From assembly GCF_000497445.1 (NCBI RefSeq), contig NZ_CM002285.1, positions 7,242,419 through 7,281,486 of the forward strand: a stretch of DNA of 39,068 bases, in the 5' to 3' direction. This DNA is from Streptomyces roseochromogenus subsp. oscitans DS 12.976 (GTDB taxonomy: Bacteria > Actinomycetota > Actinomycetes > Streptomycetales > Streptomycetaceae). The position numbers were made by a program, and so were the translations under genes. Positions 8,931-17,671 of this stretch are shown piece by piece. The number at the start of each line of letters is the position of its first letter. Within the stretch, counting starts at the first letter, position 1. The notes beneath the pieces are model-generated. The model did not search any database. It saw only the letters and a program-made list of their open reading frames with translations, and was not told the origin of the DNA.

Positions 8931-9566
8931 TCAGATGCCCAGCTGCCGGGACTCGTGCAGCTTGGTGATCGCGTCCGCCTCGCCGTCCACGTCCACCTTG
9001 GCCGCGTCCTGCCGGCCGAACGCGAACATCAGCAGCTCCGACGGCTCGCCGGTCACCGTCACCACCGGGGCACCCCGGTGCGCCACCGCCGTCTGCCCGT
9101 CCGGGCGGCGCAGCACCAGACCCGTCGGCACACCCCGGGCCACCAGCCGCGCCGTGCGCTCCAGCCGCGACCACAGGGCGTCCTGGAAGACCGGGTCCAG
9201 CTCGCGCGGGCTACAGTCCGGCTGGGCCCGGCGGACGTCCTCGGTGTGGACGTAGAACTCGACGACGTTGGCCGCCTCGTCGACCTGCTTGAGCTGGAAC
9301 GGCGAGAAGCGCGGCGGGCCGGTACGGATCAGCTGGATCAGCTCCTCGTACGGCTTCGCGGTGTACTCGGCCATCACCTTCTCCAGGCGCGGCGCGAGCT
9401 GCTTGATCAGCGTGCCCCCGGCCGCGTCCGGCCGGCGCTCGCGCACGATCACATGCGCGGCCAGGTCCCGGGTCCGCCAGCCCTCGCAGAGGGTCTCGGC
9501 ATCCGGACCGACGGTTTCCAAGAGGTCGGCGAGCAGCAGCCGTTCACGCTGGGCGAAGGTCGACAT
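8931..9566 (-). CDS. TIGR03085-type DinB-like protein (mycothiol-dependent maleylpyruvate isomerase superfamily)
   Basis: 211 residues beginning [38 protein letters not shown], the four-helix DinB/MDMPI N-terminal pattern, followed by [11 protein letters not shown] and [14 protein letters not shown] recall close homologues assigned to TIGR03085 (putative metal-binding protein) next to hisI in Streptomyces. The reaction is unknown. Some relatives are mycothiol-dependent enzymes, which fits an actinobacterium. It is divergent from hisI with an 83-bp gap. Confidence 0.82.
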   Translation of the reverse strand: MSTFAQRERLLLADLLETVGPDAETLCEGWRTRDLAAHVIVRERRPDAAGGTLIKQLAPRLEKVMAEYTAKPYEELIQLIRTGPPRFSPFQLKQVDEAANVVEFYVHTEDVRRAQPDCSPRELDPVFQDALWSRLERTARLVARGVPTGLVLRRPDGQTAVAHRGAPVVTVTGEPSELLMFAFGRQDAAKVDVDGEADAITKLHESRQLGI

Positions 9567-9572
9567 GGAGCC

Positions 9573-9578
9573 AGCCTA
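9573..9578 (-). promoter_or_regulatory. candidate -10 of the TIGR03085 gene (leaderless)
   Basis: On the minus strand TAGGCT is followed by 6 nt and then the ATG at 9566, with no Shine-Dalgarno sequence. This is the same spacing seen at several other genes in the window. Confidence 0.45.
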
Positions 9579-9603
9579 CGACCCGCCACCGAGTCCGCGC
9601 AGT

Positions 9604-9642
9604 GGACACGGCACCGGCACTGTCCGACCCGCGCGGCACAAT
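9604..9642 (+). promoter_or_regulatory. hisI promoter region with a GGACA dyad
   Basis: CACAAT (9637-9642) ends 7 nt before ATG 9650, a leaderless arrangement. Upstream, GGACA (9604-9608) and TGTCC (9621-9625) form an inverted repeat with 12 bp between arms, a possible operator for the divergent pair. No clear -35. Confidence 0.4.
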
Positions 9643-9649
9643 GGCACCC

Positions 9650-10051
9650 ATGACCAGTACGACCGGGACTCCCCGGGCCAGCAGCCTCGACCCGGAGATC
9701 GCCGCCCGCCTCAAGCGCAGCGCCGACGGCCTCCTCCCCGCCATCGCCCAGCAGTACGACACCGGTGAGGTGCTCATGCTCGGCTGGATGGACGACGAGG
9801 CACTGCACCGCACGCTGACCACCGGCCGCTGCACCTACTGGTCCCGCAGCCGCCAGGAGTACTGGGTCAAGGGCGACACCTCCGGCCACTTCCAGTGGGT
9901 GAAGTCCGTCGCGCTCGACTGCGACGCCGACACCGTGCTCGTCAAGGTCGACCAGGTGGGCGCCGCCTGCCACACCGGGGCGCGCACGTGCTTCGACGAG
10001 GACGTGCTCCTCAAGGACGCCGGTTCCGCCGCCCAGAGCGCGGATCAGTAA
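9650..10051 (+). CDS. hisI: phosphoribosyl-AMP cyclohydrolase
   Basis: Opens the adenine ring of PR-AMP to ProFAR, the third step of histidine synthesis, using zinc and magnesium. The 133-residue monofunctional enzyme shows [15 protein letters not shown], the [19 protein letters not shown] segment and the metal-binding cysteines in [26 protein letters not shown] and RTCF context. It lacks the HisE pyrophosphohydrolase domain. ATG 9650 is preferred over in-frame ATGs at 9602 and 9641, which would place residues upstream of the conserved start and inside the promoter. trpE follows after only 11 bp, suggesting co-transcription. Confidence 0.95.
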   Translation: MTSTTGTPRASSLDPEIAARLKRSADGLLPAIAQQYDTGEVLMLGWMDDEALHRTLTTGRCTYWSRSRQEYWVKGDTSGHFQWVKSVALDCDADTVLVKVDQVGAACHTGARTCFDEDVLLKDAGSAAQSADQ

Positions 10052-10062
10052 GGTCGGCCGCC

Positions 10063-11541
10063 ATGGACCTCGAGACCTTCCGTAAGCTCGCCGCCGACCG
10101 GCGCGTCATCCCGGTCACCCGCAAGCTCCTCGCCGACGGCGACACCCCGGTCGCGCTCTACCGCAAACTGGCCGCCGAGCGCCCCGGCACCTTCCTGCTG
10201 GAGTCCGCCGAGAACGGCCGCTCCTGGTCCCGCTACTCCTTCGTCGGCGTCCGCTCCGCCGGCACGCTGACGGAACGCGACGGGCAGGCCCACTGGCTCG
10301 GCACCCCGCCGGTCGGCGTCCCCGTGGACGGCGACCCCCTCAAGGCCCTGCGCGCCACCCTCCAGGCCCTGCACACCCCGCACCAGGAGGACCTGCCGCC
10401 CTTCACCGGCGGCATGGTCGGCTACCTCGGCTACGACATCGTCCGCCGCCTGGAGAAGATCGGCCCCGGCGAGCGCGACGACCTGCAGCTCCCCGAGCTG
10501 ACCATGCTGCTGACCAGCGACCTCGCCGTCATGGACCACTGGGAGGGCTCGGTCCTGCTGATCGCCAACGCGATCAACCACAACGACCTCGACACCGGGG
10601 TGGACGAGGCCTACGCCGACGCCGTGGCCCGCCTCGACGCCATGGAGGCCGACCTCACGCGCGCGGTGCCCCAGCCCCCGGCCGTGCTGCCGCCCTCCGA
10701 GCTGCCCGAGTACACCGCGCTGTGGGGCGGCCCCGACTTCCAGGTGGCCGTCGAGGACATCAAGGAGCGCATCCGCGCCGGCGAGGCCTTCCAGGTCGTG
10801 CCCTCCCAGCGCTTCGAGACCCCGTGCACGGCGAGCGCCCTGGACGTCTACCGCGTCCTGCGGGCGACCAACCCCTCGCCGTACATGTATCTCTTCCGCT
10901 TCGACGGGTTCGACGTCGTCGGCTCGTCCCCCGAGGCCCTGGTGAAGGTCGAGGACGGACGCGCGATGGTCCACCCCATCGCCGGCACCCGGCCCCGCGG
11001 GACCACCCCGCGGGAGGACCAGGCCCTCGCCGAGGAGCTGCTCGCCGACCCCAAGGAGCGCGCCGAGCACCTGATGCTGGTCGACCTCGGGCGCAACGAC
11101 CTCGGCCGGGTCTGCGAGCCCGGCTCGGTCGAGGTGGTCGACTTCATGTCCATCGAGCGGTACTCGCACGTGATGCACATCGTCTCGACCGTCACCGGCC
11201 AGGTGGCCGAGGGCCGTACGGCCTTCGACGTGCTCACCGCCTGCTTCCCGGCGGGCACTCTCTCCGGCGCCCCCAAACCCCGGGCGATGCAGATCATCGA
11301 CGAACTGGAGCCGTCCCGACGCGGCCTGTACGGCGGCTGCGTCGGCTATCTGGACTTCGCCGGCGACTCCGACACCGCGATCGCCATCCGTACGGCCCTG
11401 CTGCGCGACGGCACGGCCTACGTCCAGGCCGGAGCCGGCATCGTCGCCGACTCGAACCCGGTCGCGGAGGACCAGGAGTGCCGCAACAAGGCGGCGGCGG
11501 TGCTCCGGGCGGTGCACACCGCCAACCGGCTGGGCAAGTAG
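10063..11541 (+). CDS. trpE: anthranilate synthase component I
   Basis: Converts chorismate plus ammonia to anthranilate, the first committed step of tryptophan synthesis. The 492-residue protein carries the N-terminal LLESAE motif (S48) associated with tryptophan feedback binding and the C-terminal chorismate-binding domain (EERI-like helix [19 protein letters not shown], the [10 protein letters not shown] segment, [20 protein letters not shown] stretch, [16 protein letters not shown]). No glutaminase (TrpG) domain is fused and no trpG is adjacent. ATG 10063 follows hisI by 11 bp with a modest AAGG ribosome site. I found no leader peptide with tandem Trp codons. A tandem 19-bp duplication covers its stop codon. 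Confidence 0.96.
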   Translation: MDLETFRKLAADRRVIPVTRKLLADGDTPVALYRKLAAERPGTFLLESAENGRSWSRYSFVGVRSAGTLTERDGQAHWLGTPPVGVPVDGDPLKALRATLQALHTPHQEDLPPFTGGMVGYLGYDIVRRLEKIGPGERDDLQLPELTMLLTSDLAVMDHWEGSVLLIANAINHNDLDTGVDEAYADAVARLDAMEADLTRAVPQPPAVLPPSELPEYTALWGGPDFQVAVEDIKERIRAGEAFQVVPSQRFETPCTASALDVYRVLRATNPSPYMYLFRFDGFDVVGSSPEALVKVEDGRAMVHPIAGTRPRGTTPREDQALAEELLADPKERAEHLMLVDLGRNDLGRVCEPGSVEVVDFMSIERYSHVMHIVSTVTGQVAEGRTAFDVLTACFPAGTLSGAPKPRAMQIIDELEPSRRGLYGGCVGYLDFAGDSDTAIAIRTALLRDGTAYVQAGAGIVADSNPVAEDQECRNKAAAVLRAVHTANRLGK

Positions 11542-11570
11542 GGCGCTTCTCGGCAAGTGGGGTGCTTCTC
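11533..11570 (+). repeat. tandem 19-bp duplication across the trpE stop codon
   Basis: GGCAAGTAGGGCGCTTCTC (11533-11551) is followed directly by GGCAAGTGGGGTGCTTCTC (11552-11570), 17 of 19 bases identical. The first copy contains the TAG stop; the second copy has TGG there. Confidence 0.8.
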
Positions 11571-11574
11571 ATAC

Positions 11575-11604
11575 GAACCCCGGGTGACGGTTCGCCCGGG
11601 GTTC
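11575..11604 (+). terminator. 10-bp perfect hairpin after trpE
   Basis: GAACCCCGGG and CCCGGGGTTC pair perfectly around a 10-nt loop, 34 nt after the trpE stop. It is probably the trpE terminator. It also lies just before the promoter of the next gene. Confidence 0.65.
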
Positions 11605-11608
11605 AGGC

Positions 11609-11614
11609 GATAGT
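11609..11614 (+). promoter_or_regulatory. candidate -10 of the Trp-linked membrane protein gene
   Basis: GATAGT ends 7 nt before GTG 11622, predicting a leaderless transcript immediately after the trpE terminator hairpin. Confidence 0.4.
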
Positions 11615-11621
11615 GGAGTAC

Positions 11622-12251
11622 GTGACTGCCGTACCTCACCCCCGTACCGAAGCCGCCGAGCCCGCCCGGTCCGGCCGGCGGAGCCTCGCCGTGGCCCTCC
11701 TGTGCGGTGCGCTCGGCGTGGCCGTGGCGCTGCTCGCGACCCGGCAGCGCTGGGCGGAGGGCACCGCGACGGTGGCCGGCGGCGCGTTCCCGCTCACCGT
11801 CAAGGGCAGCGACGTCACGGGTGTCCCCGCGGCCCTCGCCATAGTGGGCCTCGCCGCGCTCGTCGCCGTCTTCGCCGTCCGCAGGGCCGGCCGGCTCGTC
11901 GTCGCCGCGCTGCTCGCGCTCTCCGGCGCCGGCATCGCGGCCGCCGCCCTCGTGGCCGCCTCGGACAACTCCGCGCTGGACGACAAGGCCGCCCAGGCCA
12001 GCGGCGACACCTCCGCCACCGTCGCCGCGCTCAGCCACACCGGCTGGCCCTACGTCGCGGCCGTCGGCGGTGCGCTGATCCTGCTGGCCGGCCTGCTGGC
12101 GCTGCGCTACGGCGCCCTGTGGCCCGCCATGTCCGGCCGCTACGAGCGCGGCGCCGACCGTCCGCGCCGCAAGGCCAGGCCGGTCGACCCGGAGCGGCCC
12201 GAGGAGATGTGGAAGGCCCTGGACCGGGGCGAGGACCCGACCGGAGCCTGA
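11622..12251 (+). CDS. tryptophan-associated membrane protein (TIGR02234 type)
   Basis: 209 residues with about four hydrophobic segments (near 21-41, 69-88, 90-113 and 144-163) and a basic/acidic cytoplasmic tail (ERGADRPRRKARPVDPERPEEMW). Its position directly after trpE and upstream of trpC, and its overall pattern, match the actinobacterial family TIGR02234 (trp region conserved hypothetical membrane protein). Role unknown; tryptophan transport or pathway regulation has been suggested only by context. GTG 11622 is chosen; GTG 11613 is in frame and possible. Confidence 0.82.
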   Translation: MTAVPHPRTEAAEPARSGRRSLAVALLCGALGVAVALLATRQRWAEGTATVAGGAFPLTVKGSDVTGVPAALAIVGLAALVAVFAVRRAGRLVVAALLALSGAGIAAAALVAASDNSALDDKAAQASGDTSATVAALSHTGWPYVAAVGGALILLAGLLALRYGALWPAMSGRYERGADRPRRKARPVDPERPEEMWKALDRGEDPTGA

Positions 12252-12345
12252 GCCCCCGGTCAAGAGCCGGTCGAGCGCCGGTCAAGGCGAGCCGGGTGTG
12301 GCGAACCAGACGCCACCCCCGCGCCCGGCGCGCGCGGGCGTACGG

Positions 12346-12430
12346 GACAATGGGTGACGAGCGTCCGGCTCGGACAGTGACGGGCGGGCTCGGAACCGTA
12401 CGACACGTACGACGCCTACTGGACACGTAC
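12346..12430 (+). promoter_or_regulatory. upstream region of the HGxxPAAW gene with ACACGTAC repeats
   Basis: The 199-bp gap 12252-12450 contains GACAAT at 12346-12351 (possible -10, giving a leader of roughly 95 nt) and two ACACGTAC copies at 12403-12410 and 12423-12430, exactly 20 bp apart, with a further CGTACG between 12397 and 12402. No other element is seen in the gap. Confidence 0.35.
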
Positions 12431-12450
12431 ACAGCAACGAGGAGCAAGTC

Positions 12451-12714
12451 ATGGCGGGCAGCAGCCACGGCCACGGTCACACCCCGGCCGCCTGGACCGG
12501 TGTCATCATTTCCTTCATCGGTTTCTGCGTCGCGGGCGCCTTCATGGTGATGGCCCAGCCCGTCGGCTTCTGGGCCGGCATGGTGCTCATCCTGCTCGGT
12601 GCGGTGGTCGGCGGCATCATGCGCGCCATGGGTCTCGGCCAGCCGAAGCAGGCCCCTCTCAAGATGACGGCCGCCCCGGTCGTCACCCGCGAGCCGGCCA
12701 CCGCCGAGAGCTGA
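12451..12714 (+). CDS. HGxxPAAW family small membrane protein
   Basis: 87 residues starting MAGSSHGHGHTPAAW, which contains the family-defining HGxxPAAW motif (His-rich, residues 6-15). Two hydrophobic segments follow (about 16-35 and 41-60), with a short tail. The family is found in actinobacteria near trp genes and has no known function; the His-rich start could bind metal. ATG 12451 has a strong GAGGAG ribosome site 7-8 nt upstream. Confidence 0.85.
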   Translation: MAGSSHGHGHTPAAWTGVIISFIGFCVAGAFMVMAQPVGFWAGMVLILLGAVVGGIMRAMGLGQPKQAPLKMTAAPVVTREPATAES

Positions 12715-12730
12715 GCCCACAGCCATCCCG

Positions 12731-12774
12731 CGAGGGGCGGCCCACCACCTGAAGAGGGTGGGGGCCGCCCCTCG
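12731..12774 (+). terminator. strong terminator after the HGxxPAAW gene
   Basis: CGAGGGGCGGCCC and GGGCCGCCCCTCG form a perfect 13-bp stem around an 18-nt loop that can itself pair partly (ACCACC with GGTGG). It starts 17 nt after the stop. No long U-run. Confidence 0.8.
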
Positions 12775-12828
12775 TCGTGTGCGGGGGTGTATCGCCGGTC
12801 CAGCGCGCGCCGTGCCGGACCGGAGGGG

Positions 12829-12834
12829 GACAAT
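12829..12834 (+). promoter_or_regulatory. candidate -10 of the DUF2752 gene (leaderless)
   Basis: GACAAT ends 6 nt before GTG 12841, immediately downstream of a terminator, so a new transcript must start about here. Confidence 0.5.
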
Positions 12835-12840
12835 GCTCGC

Positions 12841-13296
12841 GTGAACGCCGTCAGCCGCCCGGCCCCGCAGACCATCCCGTACCCGGCCGTGCCCGCCGCC
12901 CCCATGTGGCGGCGGCTCGCGGTCCCGGGCGGGCTGTTCGCGGCCGTCGCCGGGGCCTTCGCGTATGTCGGTGCCGTCGATCCGAACCAGCCCGGTCACT
13001 ACCCCGTCTGCCCGCTGTACCGGATCACCGGCCTGTACTGCCCCGGCTGCGGCGGACTGCGCAGCGCCCACGCCTTCGTCCACGGCGATCTGCTCACCGC
13101 ACTGCACGACAACGCACTGGCCGTGGCCGGCTACCTGGGCTTTGCGGTGCTGTGGACCGTCTGGGTGGTCCGCGCGGCGCGCGGCCGGCCGCTGCGGATG
13201 GAGCTGGGCCCGGTGCATCTGTGGGGGATCGGGGTGCTGCTGTTGCTGTTCACGACTGTCCGGAACCTGCCGTCGGGAGGCTGGTTGCATCCTTGA
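12841..13296 (+). CDS. DUF2752 family membrane protein
   Basis: 151 residues with hydrophobic segments at about 29-46, 92-111 and 127-142 and the DUF2752 signature CPLYRITGLYCPGCGGLRSAHAF, containing cysteines C57, C67 and C70 and a downstream His. The CPGCG element suggests metal binding or a redox-active site at the membrane. The biological role is unknown. GTG 12841 is chosen over an upstream ATG at 12787, which lies before the likely promoter. Confidence 0.85.
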   Translation: MNAVSRPAPQTIPYPAVPAAPMWRRLAVPGGLFAAVAGAFAYVGAVDPNQPGHYPVCPLYRITGLYCPGCGGLRSAHAFVHGDLLTALHDNALAVAGYLGFAVLWTVWVVRAARGRPLRMELGPVHLWGIGVLLLLFTTVRNLPSGGWLHP

Positions 13297-13364
13297 TCGT
13301 TCGGGGAACGTCCAGGTGGTGGGACCTGCGTCCACCGGATGCCAGGCCTCCGCGTTCCTCCGGA

Positions 13365-13430
13365 TACCATCGAAATGACCACGGGTTTTCAAAACCCGAA
13401 GGAAACAAGGAAACACCGTCTGAAAGGGGG
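13365..13430 (+). promoter_or_regulatory. trpC leader: -10-like box, palindrome and ribosome site
   Basis: In the 142-bp gap before trpC, TACCAT (13365-13370) is a good -10 match. It is followed by a 17-bp palindrome (13382-13398: CGGGTTTT, central C, AAAACCCG) and a GAAAGGGGG ribosome site (13422-13430) 8 nt before the GTG. If transcription starts near 13377, the palindrome lies at the very 5' end of the mRNA. An open frame from ATG 13375 has no Trp codons, so classical attenuation is not supported. Confidence 0.5.
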
Positions 13431-13438
13431 CCGCTCGC

Positions 13439-14248
13439 GTGAGTGTGCTCGACGAGATCATCGACGGAGTCCGTGCCGACCTCGCGGAGCGGCAGGCACG
13501 CGTCAGCCTCGATGAGCTCAAGGAGCGCGCGGCCAAGGCGCCCGCCGCCAAGGACGGGGTCGCCGCGCTCAAGGGCGACGGCGTCAAGGTGATCTGCGAG
13601 GTCAAGCGCTCCAGCCCCTCCAAGGGCGCGCTGGCCGCGATCGCCGACCCGGCCGGGCTGGCCGCGGACTACGAGGCGGGCGGCGCGGCCGTCATCTCCG
13701 TCCTGACCGAGCAGCGCCGCTTCGGCGGCTCGCTGGCCGACCTGGAGGCCGTCCGTGCCCGCGTGGACATCCCGGTGCTCCGCAAGGACTTCATCGTCAC
13801 GTCGTACCAGCTGTGGGAGGCCCGGGCGTACGGCGCCGACCTCGCGCTGCTGATCGTGGCCGCCCTGGACCAGCCGGCCCTGGAGTCGCTGATCGAGCGG
13901 GCCGTGTCCATCGGACTGACCCCGCTCGTCGAGGTCCACGACGAGGACGAGGTGGAGCGGGCGGTGGACGCGGGCGCCAAGGTCATCGGCGTCAACGCGC
14001 GCAACCTGAAGACCCTGGAGGTCGACCGCACCACGTTCGAGCGGCTCGCCCCGGAGATCCCGGACCACATCGTCAAGGTCGCCGAATCCGGTGTCCGTGG
14101 CCCGCACGACCTGATCGCCTACGCCAACGCGGGCGCCGACGCGGTTCTGGTCGGCGAGTCCCTGGTCACCGGCCGCGACCCGAAGTCCGCCGTCTCCGAC
14201 CTGGTGGCCGCCGGCGAACATCCCGCTCTGCGGCACGGCCGAAGCTGA
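13439..14248 (+). CDS. trpC: indole-3-glycerol-phosphate synthase
   Basis: Decarboxylates and closes CdRP to indole-3-glycerol phosphate, the fourth step of tryptophan synthesis. The 269-residue (beta/alpha)8-barrel has E54 and K56 in [11 protein letters not shown] and the catalytic acid K116 in LRKDFIV, then [18 protein letters not shown] and VLVGESLV. It is monofunctional (no fused PRA isomerase), consistent with PriA supplying that step. GTG 13439 has a strong ribosome site. trpM starts 21 bp after its stop. Confidence 0.97.
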   Translation: MSVLDEIIDGVRADLAERQARVSLDELKERAAKAPAAKDGVAALKGDGVKVICEVKRSSPSKGALAAIADPAGLAADYEAGGAAVISVLTEQRRFGGSLADLEAVRARVDIPVLRKDFIVTSYQLWEARAYGADLALLIVAALDQPALESLIERAVSIGLTPLVEVHDEDEVERAVDAGAKVIGVNARNLKTLEVDRTTFERLAPEIPDHIVKVAESGVRGPHDLIAYANAGADAVLVGESLVTGRDPKSAVSDLVAAGEHPALRHGRS

Positions 14249-14256
14249 TCACCCGA

Positions 14257-14262
14257 TAGGCT
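14257..14262 (+). promoter_or_regulatory. candidate -10 of trpM (leaderless)
   Basis: TAGGCT ends 7 nt before ATG 14270, within the 21-bp trpC-trpM gap. No ribosome site is visible, supporting an internal leaderless promoter. Confidence 0.45.
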
Positions 14263-14269
14263 GCCCCCG

Positions 14270-14503
14270 ATGACTCTCACCGTGACGACCGTCGACCGGT
14301 ACGCCCGCCTGGCGCGAGGCTGCCGCCCCCGGGGCTGCCGAGCCCCGGCGAGGCGCGTCCACGGCCGCAGGGTGCGGTACGTCATCGGTGATGAGCCTGG
14401 GCAGGTGAACGGACGTCGATGGCAGCGCGCCCCAAGGGGGCGCGGGGCTGTATCCGACTATGCGACTCCGTCGCGTGGGCACGACCGGCCAAAGACGGCC
14501 TGA
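14270..14503 (+). CDS. trpM: TrpM, small modulator of tryptophan biosynthesis
   Basis: A 77-residue, very basic protein located between trpC and trpB, where S. coelicolor carries trpM, described as a small protein that modulates tryptophan synthesis and differentiation (about 63 residues by my recollection). The RLARGCRPRGCRAPARRVHGRR-type core (residues about 13-35) with two GCR motifs and the VRYVIGDEPGQVNG segment look conserved. From about residue 52 the coding DNA is a Streptomyces interspersed palindromic repeat, so the C-terminus (RAPRGRGAVSDYATPSRG...) may be recently acquired. A strong hairpin (CCGGGGCT-gccg-AGCCCCGG, 14329-14348) sits in the coding mRNA. Confidence 0.7.
   Translation: MTLTVTTVDRYARLARGCRPRGCRAPARRVHGRRVRYVIGDEPGQVNGRRWQRAPRGRGAVSDYATPSRGHDRPKTA
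14424..14500 (+). repeat. Streptomyces interspersed palindromic repeat inside trpM
   Basis: Contains CGCGCCCC-aag-GGGGCGCG (14426-14444), GGGGCTGTAT, GCGAC-tcc-GTCGC (14462-14474) and CGTGGGCACGACCGGCC. This closely matches a short intergenic palindromic sequence that I recall as extremely frequent in Streptomyces chromosomes. Here it forms the 3' third of trpM. Confidence 0.6.
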
Positions 14504-14509
14504 GGTCGT
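14481..14509 (+). promoter_or_regulatory. hairpin overlapping the trpM stop, upstream of trpB
   Basis: ACGACCGGCC, a 6-nt loop, GGCC, a TGA bulge and GGTCGT can fold into a stem; the bulge is the trpM stop codon. It may attenuate or terminate before trpB, 64 nt downstream. The remaining 60 bp to trpB hold only its ribosome site. Confidence 0.3.
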
Positions 14510-14572
14510 ACGACAAGCTCCGCCCCCACGGCGAACAGTGTCTTTTCACACGCACTCACCGTGAGGTTTGGC

Positions 14573-15843
<1,271 letters not shown>

Positions 15844-15847
<4 letters not shown>

Positions 15848-16665
15848 GCGGGAACATTCAGCTGCTGAGCGACACCCTCGCCGCCGCCAAGGCCGAGGGC
15901 CGGTCCGCGCTCATCGCCTACCTCCCGGCCGGGTTCCCGACCGTGGACGGCGGCATCGAGGCGATCAAGGCCGTCTTCGACGGCGGGGCGGACGTCGTCG
16001 AGGTCGGTCTGCCGCACAGCGACCCCGTCCTCGACGGCCCGGTCATCCAGACCGCCGACGACATCGCGCTGCGCGGCGGGGTCAAGATCGCCGATGTCAT
16101 GCGGACGGTCCGCGAGGCGTACGAGGCGACCGGCAAGCCCGTGCTCGTCATGACGTACTGGAACCCCATCGACCGCTACGGCGTCGAGCGGTTCACCGCC
16201 GAGCTCGCGGAGGCGGGCGGCGCGGGCTGCATCCTGCCCGACCTGCCCGTCCAGGAGTCGGCCCTGTGGCGGGGGCACGCCGAGAAGCACGGCCTGGCGA
16301 CGGTCTTCGTCGTGGCGCCGAGCAGCAAGGACGCGCGGCTCACCCAGATCACGGCGGCGGGCAGCGGCTTCGTCTACGCCGCCTCGCTGATGGGTGTCAC
16401 CGGCACCCGTGAATCCGTCGGCGCGCAGGCCCGGAACCTGGTCGGGCGCACCCGTGCCACCGGCACCGGGCTGCCCGTCTGCGTCGGACTCGGTGTCTCC
16501 AACGCCGCTCAGGCCGCCGAGGTCGCCGGCTTCGCCGACGGCGTGATCGTCGGCTCGGCGTTCGTGAAGCGGATGCTCGACGCCCCCGACCACGTATCGG
16601 GTGTCGCGGCGGTGCGCGAGCTGGCCGGGGAGCTGGCGAAGGGCGTGCGCGGACAGCAGTCGTAA
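15844..16665 (+). CDS. trpA: tryptophan synthase alpha chain
   Basis: Cleaves indole-3-glycerol phosphate to indole and glyceraldehyde-3-phosphate and passes indole to TrpB through the alpha2-beta2 tunnel. The 273-residue TIM barrel has the catalytic residues E53 ([11 protein letters not shown]) and D64 (VLDGPVIQ), 11 residues apart as in enterobacterial TrpA. The GTG start overlaps the trpB stop. A perfect 12-bp terminator follows 88 bp later. Confidence 0.97.
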
Positions 16666-16752
16666 CTGTCCGCAGTCGTTCGGTCGCTTTCGTTCGTCAT
16701 TCGTATCTGTCTGTAACGGAATATTCGGTCACTCGAACGGGTGGACCTCTGG

Positions 16753-16779
16753 CCGGGGAGGCGCGCTGCGCCTCCCCGG
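16753..16779 (+). terminator. trp operon terminator or dsbA leader hairpin
   Basis: CCGGGGAGGCGC and GCGCCTCCCCGG form a perfect 12-bp stem with a GCT loop, followed by TTCGTTCT. It ends only 14 nt before the GTG of the DsbA-like gene, so any promoter of that gene must lie upstream (16666-16752) and the hairpin would be inside its leader, or the gene depends on read-through. Confidence 0.75.
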
Positions 16780-16793
16780 TTCGTTCTGGGGGT

Positions 16794-17567
16794 GTGAGCG
16801 AGAAGAACCGTGACGAAAAGCGCACCGCCCGGGAGCGGCTGGCGGTCGAGCGCGAGAAGCAGAAGGCCGCTGACAAGCGACGACGCACTCTGATCGTGGG
16901 TGTGAGCATCGTCTGCGTCCTGGGCCTCGCGGCGGTGATCGGCGTTCTGGCCGCGAACGCCGGTAAAAAGGGCAGCGAAAAGGCGGGCCCGGTCGTGGCG
17001 CCCTCGGGCGCGCAGGGCAAGGACAGCCTCGCCATCCCGGTGGGCAAGGACGGCGCCAAGTCGACGCTCACCGTCTGGGAGGACATGCGCTGCCCGGCCT
17101 GCATGGCGTTCGAGGTCGCCTATCGCCCGACGCTCCATGAACTGGCCGACTCCGGCAAGCTCAGAATCGAGTACCACCTGGTCCGCCTGATCGACGGCAA
17201 CCTCGGCGGCACCGGCTCCCTGCGCGCGGCCAACGCCGTGGCCTGCGCCCAGGACGCCGGAAAGTTCCGCGATTACCACGACGCGCTGTACTCGAACCAG
17301 CCCAAGGAAACCGACGACGCGTTCGCGGACAACGACAAGCTGATCGAGCTGGCCGGCAAGGTCAGCGGTCTGAACACGCCCGCTTTCCAGAAGTGCGTCA
17401 AGGACGGCACCCACGACAGCTGGGTGAACAAGTCCCAGAAGGCCTTCCAGGGCGGCGGCTTCACCGGCACGCCCACGGTCCTGCTCGGCGGAAAGAACAT
17501 CTACCAGGACCAGACCATGACCCCGGCCAAGCTCAAGCAGATGGTGGAGGAGGCCAACCGCGGGTAA
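16794..17567 (+). CDS. membrane-anchored DsbA-like thioredoxin-fold protein
   Basis: 257 residues with a charged cytoplasmic N-terminus (about 1-33), a single hydrophobic anchor (about 34-60) and an extracytoplasmic DsbA-type domain. The domain has a C100-P-A-C103 redox pair in EDMRCPACMAFE, an inserted helical region with a further cysteine pair (NAVACAQDAG, FQKCVKDG), and the cis-Pro loop FTGTPTVLLGG. It likely forms or isomerises disulfides in exported proteins. The GTG at 16794 follows GGGGG closely. It lies between trpA and lgt. Confidence 0.9.
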   Translation: MSEKNRDEKRTARERLAVEREKQKAADKRRRTLIVGVSIVCVLGLAAVIGVLAANAGKKGSEKAGPVVAPSGAQGKDSLAIPVGKDGAKSTLTVWEDMRCPACMAFEVAYRPTLHELADSGKLRIEYHLVRLIDGNLGGTGSLRAANAVACAQDAGKFRDYHDALYSNQPKETDDAFADNDKLIELAGKVSGLNTPAFQKCVKDGTHDSWVNKSQKAFQGGGFTGTPTVLLGGKNIYQDQTMTPAKLKQMVEEANRG

Positions 17568-17630
17568 GGGATTTCCCTCCGACCCGTCTGTTTTTCTCAC
17601 GCCCCCGTTATGGAGCCGTAGCCGGGCTGC

Positions 17631-17661
17631 TTGCCGTCCCCACGGCCCGGCACGGTAGCGT
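17631..17661 (+). promoter_or_regulatory. candidate lgt promoter
   Basis: TTGCCG (17631-17636, 4 of 6 matches to TTGACA) and TAGCGT (17656-17661) are 19 bp apart; the -10 ends 10 nt before ATG 17672. No ribosome site is evident, so the leader would be very short or absent. Confidence 0.45.
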
Positions 17662-17671
17662 CGGACTTGCC

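Noticed and set aside
9602..9649. Upstream start for hisI at 9602
   Set aside because: Would make the likely promoter and dyad part of the coding region; conserved similarity begins near MTS at 9650.
13297..13438. Tryptophan attenuator leader peptide before trpC
   Set aside because: The only candidate frame in the leader (ATG 13375) contains no Trp codons and no alternative terminator/antiterminator pair could be drawn.
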